Source: CAKZQX01 sp034436755 (lineage in GTDB: Bacteria > Chloroflexota > Chloroflexia > Chloroflexales > Chloroflexaceae). From it: a stretch of 64,000 nucleotides of DNA. Location: positions 69,336 to 133,335 of the forward strand of contig DAOTVB010000110.1 in the NCBI GenBank assembly GCA_034436755.1, in the 5' to 3' direction. Under the pieces are notes generated by a model, which saw nothing but the letters and a program-made list of their open reading frames with translations, did no database searches and had not been told where the DNA came from. Below are positions 41,570 to 50,095 of the stretch, one piece after another (position 1 is the stretch's first letter; every line of letters begins with the position of its first letter). The position numbers were made by a program, and so were the translations under genes.

Positions 41570-41748
41570 CCGCCTGATGAAGTTTGAAAACATAGTCCGG
41601 ATATGAATGACCGGGAGTCCCGGCTTTAGCCGGTGGGATGCCTGCCGGGGCCAGGGCCGGGGCATACCACTGGGAACGCCTGATCCGGCTGAAGCCGGGA
41701 CGCCTGATCAGTGGTGTCCGGATTTAATGTTCAAACTTCGTAAGGCGG
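41570..41748. repeat. family F palindromic element, best-preserved copy
   Basis: A 179-bp element. The terminal arms CCGCCTGATGAAGTTTGAA and TTCAAACTTCGTAAGGCGG are imperfect inverted repeats. The inner arms are GGGAGTCCCGGCTTTAGCCGG-type and CCGGCTGAAGCCGGGACGCC. It lies between the orphan antitoxin and the PLD gene; the rest of the gap (41383-41569) shows no gene. Confidence 0.75.
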
Positions 41749-41782
41749 CACTACAAGCACGGTACAGGCCTTTGACATCGCC

Positions 41783-43012
41783 CTATCGCCCGCACTGGGT
41801 CGGGTGTTGCGCCTGATTGTAGACCCGTTCAAACTCCTCCATAAACTGCCCGGCCAGCGTGGGGTCATCCACAATCAGCAGGTTCTCGTCGTTGGTCTCC
41901 TCGGCCCGTCCGGTAAAGTTGTACGAGCCGGTGATGACCGTGCGCTCGTCGATGATGATGAACTTGTGATGCATTGTGTAGCAGTTGCCGTCGTCCAGTA
42001 CCGCAACCCCCTGGCTCTGGAGCGTGTCAAACTCGGAGCCGATGCCACCGGCGTTGCGTGTCTCGAAGACGCCCTGCACCGTAACCCCGGCCGCGTGGCG
42101 ATCAACCATGGCCTGTGCAATTTCATCGCTGGTGAAGGAGAAGGCCAGAAAGTGGATGCTGGACTGCGCACCCGCCAGCCACTCCACCAGGCGCGGCGCG
42201 GGGCGGTCTTGCGGCGAGAAGTAGTTCTCAATTGTCACCGTGCCCACCTGGATCAGCGGATAGGGCGACAGCGACGCTTTGTCGTTGCCGAATGTCCCGG
42301 CAAACATCTGCTCAAACTCGGTGATATAGTTTGCCACCACCGGCTGAATGGTAATCCGCAGCAGGTTGTTGTTATTGCGATAGGTGCCATTAACGGTCAT
42401 ATTCCAACTGCCCATCCAGACCAGTGCGTTGTCGATAATCACGAATTTGCTGTGCAGAAAGGCGGTTGAGTCCTCCCAGGCAATCGGAATGCCGGCTGCT
42501 TCCAGTCGGCCGGCCCACTCGGCCATCTCCGGCTTCTCAAGATTCTCCCGGTCTAGCGCCAGTCGGACTACCACGCCCCGCTCAACTGCACGGACCAGCG
42601 CGTCGGCGATTCCCGGCAGGTTATACTCAAACACGGCCACATCAACCTGTTGTTGAGCGGCGTCAATATCGGCAATCAACGCTGTCTCGTGCGGGGGTGG
42701 CGTGCGGCGCTCCGGCTCATCGGGGTAGACCAGCCAGGGTGTGGTAAAAAATGCCTGAATGCTCCCCGCGCCATCTTCATAAACCAGCGGATCAAGCGGC
42801 TCCGAGGCGACCGGCGCGACCTCGATCAGTTCTCCCAGGTCTTCCAGGTCCGTCACCTCGCCCAACTGCTCCAGGTCAACCTCGATATAGCCCTCCTGGA
42901 TCAGATAGCCGACCAGTAGCAGGAGCAGTACGGCAATTACCGCCCGGATCGTAGGCGGCCCCCGGCGGCGACCAGCGCGGCGTGACTTGGATGCTTTCCG
43001 ACGACGAGCCAT
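41783..43012 (-). CDS. membrane-anchored phospholipase D-like protein
   Basis: A 409-residue PLD superfamily phosphodiesterase. The very basic N-terminus (MARRRKASKSRRAGRRRG) is followed by one transmembrane helix (about 25-45), placing the rest outside. Two catalytic HKD motifs are present: AFLHSKFVIIDNALVWMGSW (about 205) and MHHKFIIIDERTVITGSYN (about 345), each followed by the GS/GSWN element. The two-lobed arrangement is that of complete monomeric enzymes, which may cleave phospholipids or nucleic acids. AGGAGAT precedes the ATG. Confidence 0.9.
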   Translation of the reverse strand: MARRRKASKSRRAGRRRGPPTIRAVIAVLLLLLVGYLIQEGYIEVDLEQLGEVTDLEDLGELIEVAPVASEPLDPLVYEDGAGSIQAFFTTPWLVYPDEPERRTPPPHETALIADIDAAQQQVDVAVFEYNLPGIADALVRAVERGVVVRLALDRENLEKPEMAEWAGRLEAAGIPIAWEDSTAFLHSKFVIIDNALVWMGSWNMTVNGTYRNNNNLLRITIQPVVANYITEFEQMFAGTFGNDKASLSPYPLIQVGTVTIENYFSPQDRPAPRLVEWLAGAQSSIHFLAFSFTSDEIAQAMVDRHAAGVTVQGVFETRNAGGIGSEFDTLQSQGVAVLDDGNCYTMHHKFIIIDERTVITGSYNFTGRAEETNDENLLIVDDPTLAGQFMEEFERVYNQAQHPTQCGR

Positions 43013-43132
43013 AGTAATCTCCTCCTGTCCAATGCCATAATAATGTTATGCGGAAGTGCGGAAACGGGGAGGTGCGGAGGCGCTGCGGTCCTGTCTCAAC
43101 TCACCGCGTCAGCGCCTCCCCAGCTTACAGGA

Positions 43133-43567
43133 CTATCTCCGGCGCGGCCAGCGGCAGGTGAAGGTGCCCGGTTTGCGGCGGCGGCGCTGCTGCCAGAGCG
43201 CGCGGCGGGTGGGGCCCTGCTCGGCGAGTGCGTCCGGGGAGAGGGTACAACTGGTGTCGGGCAGGTCTACGGTCACGTCCTCCAGATCGGGGGCAAGCTC
43301 GATCAGGGTATGGTGGGCCAGGGCGACCAGTTGCCCGGCGGTATGATCAGCGGTGACCGCCTGCGTAACCCGCAAGAGCGTTCGCCGGATCGCCCCGATT
43401 GCCGCATCCACCTCTGCGTCGGAGCGGGCAGCATCGGCGGCACTTTGGGCTGCCTGCCGGGTGGCCCACTCGATCAACGGGCGGGCCAGGTCGTCGGTCA
43501 GATCGCCGGTCAGCCCGGCGTCTTCCATAATGCGCTCGGCGGCCTGCTGCTGGCGTGCATGTGTCAC
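43133..43567 (-). CDS. hypothetical protein behind pyrC
   Basis: A 144-residue protein not recognised. GTG 43567 is chosen because GAGGGG lies 5-6 bases upstream and the pyrC stop is one base before it; the frame itself extends into pyrC. It is mostly helical and rich in Ala, Asp and Arg (IEWATRQAAQSAADAARSD), with a Cys in PDTSCTLSPDALAEQ and a strongly basic tail (RRRRKPGTFTCRWPRRR) that may bind nucleic acid. Its tight spacing behind pyrC makes it the last gene of the pyr operon, but no pyrimidine role is evident. Confidence 0.6.
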   Translation of the reverse strand: MTHARQQQAAERIMEDAGLTGDLTDDLARPLIEWATRQAAQSAADAARSDAEVDAAIGAIRRTLLRVTQAVTADHTAGQLVALAHHTLIELAPDLEDVTVDLPDTSCTLSPDALAEQGPTRRALWQQRRRRKPGTFTCRWPRRR

Positions 43568-43568
43568 G

Positions 43569-45077
43569 TTACCCCTCACTTGTGAGAATGCCATCCAGGC
43601 GCGAAGCCTGGCGTGGCGAACTGACTTCCTTGCCAAAATCGTCGCGCCGAAACACGATGACTCCACCGGCCATCGTCAACATCACCTGGCCGCGCAGTTG
43701 CTGCCCATGGATGGGGCTGTTCTTGCCCTTCGAGGCAAAGGTCGTCGCATCGACGGTCCAGGGAATATCCGGATCAAACACAACCAGATCCGCGCGCGCC
43801 CCCGGGTGGAGCGTGGAGGGTGCGCGGCCCAACACCTGCGCCGGTCCCTCGGTCAGTTTGGCGGCCACATTCACCAGGTCCATCTCCCCCCGGTGAACCA
43901 GGGTCAGCACCAGGCCCAGCGCCGTCTCCAGACCGCTTATACCACAGGCGGCAAAGCCATATTCGCACTCTTTATCCACCGTGGCGTGGGGCGCATGGTC
44001 GGTGGCAATCGCATCAATCGTCCCATCGCGCAGCCCTTCGAGCAGGGCCTCGATATCTTCCTCGCCCCGCAGCGGCGGACTCACGCGGGTACGTGTGTCG
44101 TACGGAGAGAGTAGCCGGGGATCAAGCCAGGTGCGCAGCCCCAGCCCCTGGTGATTCTGGGCCGACTTCTTGCCCCGACCACGCCGGCCGCTGGTTTTAG
44201 CCGGCTCCGCCGAAGCCTCGCCCGTCTCAACCTCGGCCAGCGACCCCAGTACCCACTGGTCGGTCAGCGTGAGGTGATGCGGCGTAACCTCGGCCGTTAC
44301 GCGGACGCCCCGCTGGCGGGCACTACGAATAAGCGCCACCCCGCCCGCCGTACTCACATGACAGATATGCAGATGCGCCCCGGTCATCTCCGCCAGTGCA
44401 ATATCGCGGGCAATCTGGGACTCCTCGGCGGCGGCGGGATAACCGGGCAGTCCCAGCCGGGTACTGACGACGCCTTCGTGCATGGCCCATCCCCAGTTGA
44501 GCCGGGTGTCCTCGCAGTGGCTCATAATCGGCACACCCAGCATACTGGCATAGGCCAGCGCATTGCGCATCACCACCGGATCTTGCACCGGGCTGCCGTC
44601 ATCACTAAAGGCAATACAGCCCGCCTCCACCAGTTCCGCCATCTCGGTCAGTGTCTTCCCCTCACGCCCGAGCGTCACCGCGCCGATCACATCCACGCGA
44701 ATATGCCCATCGCGGCGGGTGATCTGGCGCACCTGGCGCACAACGGCGGCCCGGTCATGTGGCGGATTGGTGTTCGGCATGGCACAGATCGTCGTAAAGC
44801 CACCCCGGGCCGCCGCCAGCGTGCCGGTCGCAATCGTCTCTTTGTGCTCCTCCCCCGGCTCGCGCAGATGCGTATGCAGATCGGTAAAGCCGGGAGCCAC
44901 CACGCACCCCCGCGCGTTAATCACCTCAACATTATCGCCGAGCGACTGCTGCTCCGGCGACATCTCAGCCAGATCAAAGATCTGAACCACTTTCCCGTCT
45001 TCAATCAGCACATCGCCCACGGTGGCCACCCGCTGGGCCGGGTCGATAATGCTGCCATGTTTAATCAAGTAACGCAT
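43569..45077 (-). CDS. pyrC: dihydroorotase
   Basis: Third step of pyrimidine synthesis: cyclises carbamoyl-aspartate to dihydroorotate. It belongs to the amidohydrolase type I family. Metal and substrate motifs are TDLHTHLREPGEEHKET (about 63-80), GGFTTICAMPNTNPP, MSHCEDTRLNWG, HLHICHVSTAGG and IATDHAPHATVDKE. At 502 residues it is longer than the usual 430 or so. The excess is mainly a charged low-complexity insert near 290-325 (ASAEPAKTSGRRGRGKKSAQ) after DQWVLGSLAEVE. GGAG precedes the ATG. It follows pyrB by 50 bases. Confidence 0.95.
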   Translation of the reverse strand: MRYLIKHGSIIDPAQRVATVGDVLIEDGKVVQIFDLAEMSPEQQSLGDNVEVINARGCVVAPGFTDLHTHLREPGEEHKETIATGTLAAARGGFTTICAMPNTNPPHDRAAVVRQVRQITRRDGHIRVDVIGAVTLGREGKTLTEMAELVEAGCIAFSDDGSPVQDPVVMRNALAYASMLGVPIMSHCEDTRLNWGWAMHEGVVSTRLGLPGYPAAAEESQIARDIALAEMTGAHLHICHVSTAGGVALIRSARQRGVRVTAEVTPHHLTLTDQWVLGSLAEVETGEASAEPAKTSGRRGRGKKSAQNHQGLGLRTWLDPRLLSPYDTRTRVSPPLRGEEDIEALLEGLRDGTIDAIATDHAPHATVDKECEYGFAACGISGLETALGLVLTLVHRGEMDLVNVAAKLTEGPAQVLGRAPSTLHPGARADLVVFDPDIPWTVDATTFASKGKNSPIHGQQLRGQVMLTMAGGVIVFRRDDFGKEVSSPRQASRLDGILTSEG

Positions 45078-45127
45078 CCATATCTCCAGTATGGTTAACA
45101 GGCCACATGCCGAAGCTCCTGTCGGGA

Positions 45128-46111
45128 TTATTCCTCATGTGTCACCTGCGACGCAAGTTGATAGAGCAGCGCCATCCGCACCGCCACGCCATTCGTCACC
45201 TGCTCACCAATGACCGCGCGGGATGAGGTGACGACTTCCGGTGCGATTTCTATCCCTTCATTGATCGGGCCGGGATGCATAATCAACACATCATCGCCCA
45301 GTTGGGCCAGGCGCTCCTCGGTCAGGGCGAAAAAGCGGCTGTACTCGCGTAACGAAGGCAAAAGGCCCGCCTGCTGCCGTTCCTTCTGCAGCCGGAGGGC
45401 CATCACCACATCAGCACCATCGAGCGCTTCTTCCAGACTGTAGGTGATCCGTACGCGCGGCCAGGTCGCCTGCCAGAAGCGCGCCGGCCCCAGCAGTGTT
45501 GGTGGCGCGCAGAGCGTCACCTGCGCATCCATTTTGGTAAAGCCCCAGAGATTGGAGCGCGCCACCCGGCTGTGCAAAATATCGCCGATAATTGCAACCT
45601 TCAGATTGTCCAGGTAGCCGAGTTTCTCGCGGATGGTAAAGAGATCCAGGAGCGCCTGCGTCGGATGCGCATGCCGCCCATCCCCGGCATTGATCACCGA
45701 GCCGTGGAAATGGCGGGCAACCAGGTGGGGCGCGCCTGCCTGCGCATGGCGTATCACCAGTATATCCGCGCCCAGCGACTGCAACGTACGCACCGTATCG
45801 ATCAGCGACTCACCCTTCTCGACGCTGCTGCTGCGCGCGGCAAAGTTAATAACATTCGCCGAGAGTGAGCGCGCCGCCAGTTCAAACGAGATCCGGGTGC
45901 GCGTACTCTCCTCGTAAAACATGTTTACAACCGTTTTGCTCCGCAGTGCCGGTACCTGTTTAATCTCGCGTGAGAGCACTTCTTTCATACTCTCGGCCGT
46001 CTCCAGCACCGTATCAATTTCGGTGCGGCTCACATCATCAAGGTCAAGCAGATGCCGGCGTTGCTCACCTGCGGGCACGCTACTGGCTACTATACTGGGT
46101 TGCGGTTGCAT
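45128..46111 (-). CDS. pyrB: aspartate carbamoyltransferase catalytic subunit
   Basis: Second step of pyrimidine synthesis, condensing carbamoyl phosphate with aspartate. It has 327 residues. ATG 46111 has GAGGAGGAA upstream; the frame continues to 46141 without support. Signature motifs are FYEESTRTRISFELAA (carbamoyl-phosphate binding), SSVEKGESLIDTVRTLQSLG, GDGRHAHPTQALLDL, GDILHSRVARSN and MHPGPINEGIEI. The gene starts 10 bases after the pyrR stop. No regulatory pyrI gene is present, as is usual when PyrR controls the operon. Confidence 0.96.
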   Translation of the reverse strand: MQPQPSIVASSVPAGEQRRHLLDLDDVSRTEIDTVLETAESMKEVLSREIKQVPALRSKTVVNMFYEESTRTRISFELAARSLSANVINFAARSSSVEKGESLIDTVRTLQSLGADILVIRHAQAGAPHLVARHFHGSVINAGDGRHAHPTQALLDLFTIREKLGYLDNLKVAIIGDILHSRVARSNLWGFTKMDAQVTLCAPPTLLGPARFWQATWPRVRITYSLEEALDGADVVMALRLQKERQQAGLLPSLREYSRFFALTEERLAQLGDDVLIMHPGPINEGIEIAPEVVTSSRAVIGEQVTNGVAVRMALLYQLASQVTHEE

Positions 46112-46121
46112 CGGTTCCTCC

Positions 46122-46664
46122 TCACGTATCCTGCCGCACAATCATCACCGCATCTGCACCATCATCGATCTCGTTCAGGCGCACCTCTACCCGCTCATTG
46201 CCGGCGGTGGGCACATTCTTCCCCACAAAATCGGCACGGATGGGCAACTCGCGGTGCCCCCGATCCACCAGCACAGCCAGTTGGATGCGCGCGGGACGGC
46301 CCAGGTCGGCCAGGGCATCCAGCGCGGCCCGCACCGTACGCCCGGTGTAGAGCACATCATCAACCAGGATCACTATGCACCCGGTGATATTATTCTGAAT
46401 TTGCGTTTTATGCACCCGGGGCGCAGGCCAGCGCTTGCTGAGATCATCCCGGTAGAGCGTGATATCCAGATGACCAACCGGCACCTGATAGCCTTCAAAA
46501 TCGGTCAGGGCGGCGGCAATTCGCTCGGCCAGCGGCACCCCCCGGCGGCGAATTCCCACCAGGATGACATCACCTACACCTTCGTTGCGCTCGGCAATCT
46601 CGTGGGCAATCCGCACCAGCGCGCGGCGGATATCATCGGCGTTCAGTATCTGCTTTTCGCTCAT
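46122..46664 (-). CDS. pyrR: PyrR, pyrimidine operon RNA-binding regulator / uracil phosphoribosyltransferase
   Basis: A 180-residue UMP-sensing RNA-binding protein that represses pyr operons by binding a conserved leader hairpin. Some members also make UMP from uracil. ATG 46664 has GGGAGAG upstream. The PRPP loop is IVILVDDVLYTGRTVRAAL; GHLDITLYRDDL, VGIRRRGVPLAERIA and LVDRGHRELPIRADFVGKN are all typical. It is the first gene of the pyr operon, and a consensus PyrR-binding sequence lies in its own leader. The ATG overlaps the TGA of a 70-codon leader ORF. Confidence 0.95.
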   Translation of the reverse strand: MSEKQILNADDIRRALVRIAHEIAERNEGVGDVILVGIRRRGVPLAERIAAALTDFEGYQVPVGHLDITLYRDDLSKRWPAPRVHKTQIQNNITGCIVILVDDVLYTGRTVRAALDALADLGRPARIQLAVLVDRGHRELPIRADFVGKNVPTAGNERVEVRLNEIDDGADAVMIVRQDT

Positions 46665-46873
46665 GATGGCTCTCTCCCGCGTAGGCCGGCAGCGCCCGGA
46701 AGCCCAACGATCAGCCGGCGGGTATGGCAAAACCGAGGAATATATCGCCACCTGCTCGTGAATGGTATCCACGCAACAGCGGCGGCGCGGATCTGACTCA
46801 ATAATTTGTCATCTAATCTGGTATCCAGGGGATCAAACGGGTTGCCCCGGTGCGGAGGATAAAGCTTGTGCAT
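46661..46873 (-). CDS. candidate leader ORF overlapping the pyrR start
   Basis: A 70-codon frame starting at ATG 46873 with GAAGGA about 10 bases upstream and stopping at a TGA that overlaps the pyrR ATG (ATGA). The product (MHKLYPPHRGNPFDPLDTRL onwards) resembles no family I know. Its ribosome site sits directly beside the PyrR box, so it may be a translated leader that couples PyrR binding to pyrR translation. It could also be chance. Confidence 0.35.
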   Translation of the reverse strand: MHKLYPPHRGNPFDPLDTRLDDKLLSQIRAAAVAWIPFTSRWRYIPRFCHTRRLIVGLPGAAGLRGREPS

Positions 46874-46890
46874 GGGTGTACATCCTTCTC

Positions 46891-46904
46891 AGCCTCACAG
46901 GACT
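46891..46904 (-). promoter_or_regulatory. PyrR-binding box in the pyr leader
   Basis: On the minus strand the sequence is AGTCCTGTGAGGCT, an exact fit to the established PyrR-binding loop consensus ARUCCNGNGAGGYU. It lies about 13-25 bases after the expected transcription start and one base upstream of the leader ORF's ribosome site. Confidence 0.85.
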
Positions 46905-46922
46905 GGGTTAAAGGCGGTTTTC

Positions 46923-46952
46923 ATTCTAGCACGGTCCGGTGGGTTGTGTCAA
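46923..46952 (-). promoter_or_regulatory. pyr operon promoter (-35 TTGACA, -10 TAGAAT)
   Basis: TTGACA (46947-46952) and TAGAAT (46923-46928) are spaced by 18 bases on the minus strand. The start would fall near 46916, just before the PyrR box. This is a near-consensus primary sigma factor promoter. Confidence 0.8.
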
Positions 46953-47019
46953 AAGCCTTGACTCCTGGCTGACAAAGACTTACACTATACTCTAATACAA
47001 TAGACGGAGGAGATGCTCG

Positions 47020-47256
47020 ATGAATTCCTACTCTCGTCCTTCCTGCTGGAAGAACGCCGAAGTACTGGGGAGGCTCACCCTCGCTGAGATGCTGCCGGCG
47101 GCGGCGCGTCCTTCAGCGCTACGGGCACTGCTACTGCTTTCGGGAGCAACCCATCCGGGTGATGCAGCACTGGCGCGCACAACCGATGCGGAACTGGCGC
47201 TGGTGCAAGAGGTACTTGAAATGCTGCACCGCTCCGAACCGGCCAATACCGCCTGA
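47020..47256 (+). CDS. hypothetical small protein
   Basis: A 78-residue protein not recognised. The ATG has a strong GGAGGAGA about 7 bases upstream, the main reason to believe it is real. It is Ala/Leu-rich and mostly helical (LGRLTLAEMLPAAARPSALR, TTDAELALVQEVLEMLHR) with one Cys near the N-terminus. It is divergent from the pyr operon. A promoter-like CTGACA/TAATAC pair lies at about 46969-46998. Confidence 0.55.
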   Translation: MNSYSRPSCWKNAEVLGRLTLAEMLPAAARPSALRALLLLSGATHPGDAALARTTDAELALVQEVLEMLHRSEPANTA

Positions 47257-47436
47257 CACGATACCGGCGGTTCGGTAGACATCCCTGCTGCAACGCAGCC
47301 CATGCCAGTGGAATGAACTATTCCACATTGGCGTGGGCTGCTTCGTGCTTTTTGGCCCAAATCGCAACTCCTGCGTGCGAACCACGCTCCCGCACGCCAA
47401 CAATGCAACCCGGATATCATCACCCCGGTAGACAGC

Positions 47437-47703
47437 CGTAGGGTGCATTCGATACACCGTTTTTCTGCCGAGACAGGTATACACCCGGCTAAAGCCGGGA
47501 CTCCCGGTCATTGCATACCCGGACAATTTTATTTGTTCACCACGCCAGTATTCGTAGGGTGCATTTTATGCACCGTTTTACTGCCGAGGCATTCGTAGGG
47601 TGCATGCGATGCAGCGCTTTTCTGCCGAGGCAGGCATACACCCGGCTAAAGCCGGGACTCCCGGTCATGGCATACCCGGACAATTTTATTTGTTCACCAC
47701 GCC
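47437..47703. repeat. 110-bp direct repeats with family F core and GTAGGGTGCAT module
   Basis: Two near-identical 110-base units (47437-47546 and 47594-47703) start CGTAGGGTGCAT, contain CCGGCTAAAGCCGGGACTCC, and end TTTGTTCACCACGCC. Between them lies a partial third unit beginning CGTAGGGTGCATTTTATGCA at about 47553. The GTAGGGTGCAT module is the one found in the 121-bp repeat at 23637. The rest of the 47257-47829 gap shows no gene. Confidence 0.8.
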
Positions 47704-47829
47704 GAAGCCGCACGCCAGCGGTTTAACCGCAGTTTGACCGCAGTCTTACCGCAGTCCCCGCATGCTACAATCAGGCAGACCGAACATTCTGTTCTACGTA
47801 ACTGACTCCCCAGGAGAAGGAGACTGCTT

Positions 47830-48678
47830 ATGCAACTCGCACCAACCCGGAGTGTGCGCACACTCCCCCGGTTGAGCCGCAGCGCCCCGCACTATGCGCT
47901 GCTCCGCGCTGCCCTGCGTGCCGGTGTGCATCTAAGTACCGGCATCGCTATCGGGGCGGCGTATGGCTTTGACTCCGGGCTTATGCTTGATTATATCTAC
48001 CGCAACCAGCCCGACGGCACGAACGTCCTGGGGCGATTGCTGGATCGCTACTTTCTTAACCAGCCCGGCTGGAATGCCTGCCGCGCACGCAAAACATTGC
48101 TCCAGCGTCACCTGCGCGAGCTGATCCTGGCTCGTCGCAAGCAGCAGCGGCCGACCAATCTGCTGGATGTGGCCGCCGGACCAGGTCGCTACCTCCTGGA
48201 ACTGCTTTGTCAACTGGGCGGCGAAGATATCCGCTTGACCTGCCGCGACCAGAACCGGCATGCACTGGCCGTTGGACAACGCCAGGCGGCGCAACTCTGG
48301 TTGGCCGACCGGGTGACCTACGCGTGGGGCGATGCCACGCTGCCGGCAGATCTGGCGCGGGTCAACCCGCCCCCCGACATCGTAATCGTCTCCGGGCTGT
48401 ACGAAAATCTGACCGATGATGCGGCGGTATGCCAGTCGCTGCTGGGTATTCGTACGATCCTCGCGCCGGGTGGCGTGCTGCTGTTTACCAACCAGGTGGC
48501 CCACCCGCAACTAGAGTTAATCGCCAATGTGCTGACCAACGGACGCGGGCAACCCTGGGTTATGGGCATCCGCCCGTTGGCCCGCGTAGAGCGCTGGGCC
48601 CGCGAGGCCGGCTTTAGCAATGTTTACAGTGAACTGGAGCCTCACGGCATATTTAGCATCACCCGGTGTGTTGTTTGA
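47830..48678 (+). CDS. class I SAM-dependent methyltransferase (Methyltransf_20-like)
   Basis: A 282-residue enzyme of unknown substrate. AAGGAGA precedes the ATG. The N-terminal motif YGFDSGLMLDYIYRNQPDGT, then GRLLDRYFLNQPGW, is diagnostic of a methyltransferase group often fused to alpha/beta hydrolases; here the hydrolase part is absent. The SAM-binding motif I is LLDVAAGPGRYLLELL (about 113-128). Motif II is LTCRDQN and the post-motifs are PPDIVIVSGLYENL and ILAPGGVLLFTNQ. The hydrolase-fused relatives hint at a lipid or fatty-acyl context. Confidence 0.87.
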   Translation: MQLAPTRSVRTLPRLSRSAPHYALLRAALRAGVHLSTGIAIGAAYGFDSGLMLDYIYRNQPDGTNVLGRLLDRYFLNQPGWNACRARKTLLQRHLRELILARRKQQRPTNLLDVAAGPGRYLLELLCQLGGEDIRLTCRDQNRHALAVGQRQAAQLWLADRVTYAWGDATLPADLARVNPPPDIVIVSGLYENLTDDAAVCQSLLGIRTILAPGGVLLFTNQVAHPQLELIANVLTNGRGQPWVMGIRPLARVERWAREAGFSNVYSELEPHGIFSITRCVV

Positions 48679-48721
48679 GGTGACAGGTGACAGGTGACAG
48701 GTGACAGGTGACAGGTGACAA
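48678..48721. repeat. heptamer tandem repeat behind the methyltransferase gene
   Basis: Six units of AGGTGAC start within the methyltransferase stop codon region. Shorter GCTTGACGCTTCACG-like repeats follow to about 48805. Confidence 0.75.
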
Positions 48722-48797
48722 GGCGGGAAACGGACTGCTCGTCGCGTTTCCCGTCGCGCACCTCGCGCTTGACGCTTGACGCTTCACGTTTCACGAT

Positions 48798-49658
48798 CTA
48801 CGCTTCGGGGCGGGCCACGAAGTCAAATATGAGCCGGACATCATCTTCGGCGCGGAGGATGCCCGCGATATCCGGCGGATCAAACCCAAAGTCGGTCATC
48901 TTGATATCGGTCGTCGCCGTGCCCACCAGTTCACCATCCATCACCTGTGCGGTAACATCGAACGTCACCGGATTGGTGGTCTCGCGGACGGTCATATCGC
49001 CCGTGACCTGGAAGGAAAGCTCCTCACCCTCGGTGTAGGTTTCCGGCAGGCCGGTAATCTCGGTTGGCTCAAAGGTGGCAATCGGGTAGGTCGCCGACTC
49101 CAGCCAGCGGTCCCGAATGGCCTGATCGCGCCGATCTTCATCAGAGGTAAAGGCGCTGATATCGATGGTGATCACGCCAACCGTACTGTTCTGGGGATTC
49201 TCCGGATCGACCGTTATCGCACCTTCGATCTCCTGGGTGACACCGATAGCGGTTGCCAGCCGGTTGCCTTCGCGCAGGAAAGTTTCCTCTACCTCGTACC
49301 GCACTTCTGACTCGGTCGGCACGATCAGATAACGCTGCGCGGTGGAGGCAGCATCGGTCTGGGCTGTCTCGGTCGGCTCGGTTGCAGCATCCTCGGCCGG
49401 CGCAACTGCCGGCATTTCGGTCGGCTCGGTTGCAGCATCCTCGGCCGGCTCGGTTGCGGCAGCGGCCTCGGTTGGCGCAGTTGTCGGAACTTCGGTCGGC
49501 TCCATGGTTGGAACTTCAGTCGGCGCGGTTGTCGGGGCCTCGGTCGGCGCGGCGGCCGTTGAGGTTGCCGTCGGTACGGTTGCGGCAGACTGCGGACTAT
49601 CACCACAGGCCGCCAGGAAGAGCACAAACATCAGACTGGCGATGATGCGTTGGAACAT
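48798..49658 (-). CDS. YceI-like lipoprotein
   Basis: A 286-residue lipidated extracytoplasmic protein. GGAGGGA precedes the ATG. The signal peptide MFQRIIASLMFVLFLAACGD has a lipobox (LAAC). A long Thr/Glu/Pro/Ala linker follows (about 20-105), built of repeated TEPTE/APTEV units. The C-terminal 175 residues are a YceI lipocalin-like domain: SEVRYEVEETFL, INGVI-type ITVDPENPQNSTVGVITIDI, RRDQAIRDRWLESATYPIA and LVGTATTDIKMTDFGFDPPD. YceI proteins bind isoprenoid-like lipids, but the ligand here is unknown. Confidence 0.9.
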   Translation of the reverse strand: MFQRIIASLMFVLFLAACGDSPQSAATVPTATSTAAAPTEAPTTAPTEVPTMEPTEVPTTAPTEAAAATEPAEDAATEPTEMPAVAPAEDAATEPTETAQTDAASTAQRYLIVPTESEVRYEVEETFLREGNRLATAIGVTQEIEGAITVDPENPQNSTVGVITIDISAFTSDEDRRDQAIRDRWLESATYPIATFEPTEITGLPETYTEGEELSFQVTGDMTVRETTNPVTFDVTAQVMDGELVGTATTDIKMTDFGFDPPDIAGILRAEDDVRLIFDFVARPEA

Positions 49659-50095
49659 AAAAGTCCCTCCTCCGTTTCTGCTATTTTCTTCTGCACGATT
49701 GCCTCAGGACTTACACCGTCTTCCACTAATCTATTTCGCCTCGCATAAGTCCTGGCACGCTGATAGCGTACTCTGAAGGGCAGAGCGTGTCAACTAAAGA
49801 GTTGATGAGAAGCCGGCAGCGGCTGATGGTATTCCCCCTGCGAGCATGCTATACTGGAGTGCGTGGGGCTATCCAGCGCGCGCAGCCCCACGCCGTATGC
49901 ATTCACAAATTGTACGGCACGTTTTGTGCAATAACCCTTACCAGATGAACCAGACCGATGGATTGAACGTGTGGTTGGAGAACCCTGGAATGGAATTCAA
50001 TGCGTTCTAGCTACAGCGATGATCAGCGCGCATATCTCAAACATTTACTTTTGGATCAGACTGATCTGCTTTCGTGCTTGCACCCAGGAGATACT
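49659..50095. other. intergenic region between divergent genes
   Basis: About 440 bases. A small inverted pair, CAGGACTTAC (49707) and CGCATAAGTCCTGG (49743), recalls the inner ends of the 158-bp nested element and may be a remnant of it. No gene was seen. Confidence 0.4.

Noticed and set aside
47437..47703. CRISPR-like direct repeats
   Set aside because: There are only two and a half units, each 110 bases and palindromic inside. They contain the dispersed family F core and no cas genes are near.
49702..49760. Second copy of the 158-bp nested element
   Set aside because: Only a short CAGGACTTAC/CATAAGTCCTGG pair is shared; the GTTAGCGCGC ends and any target duplication are absent.
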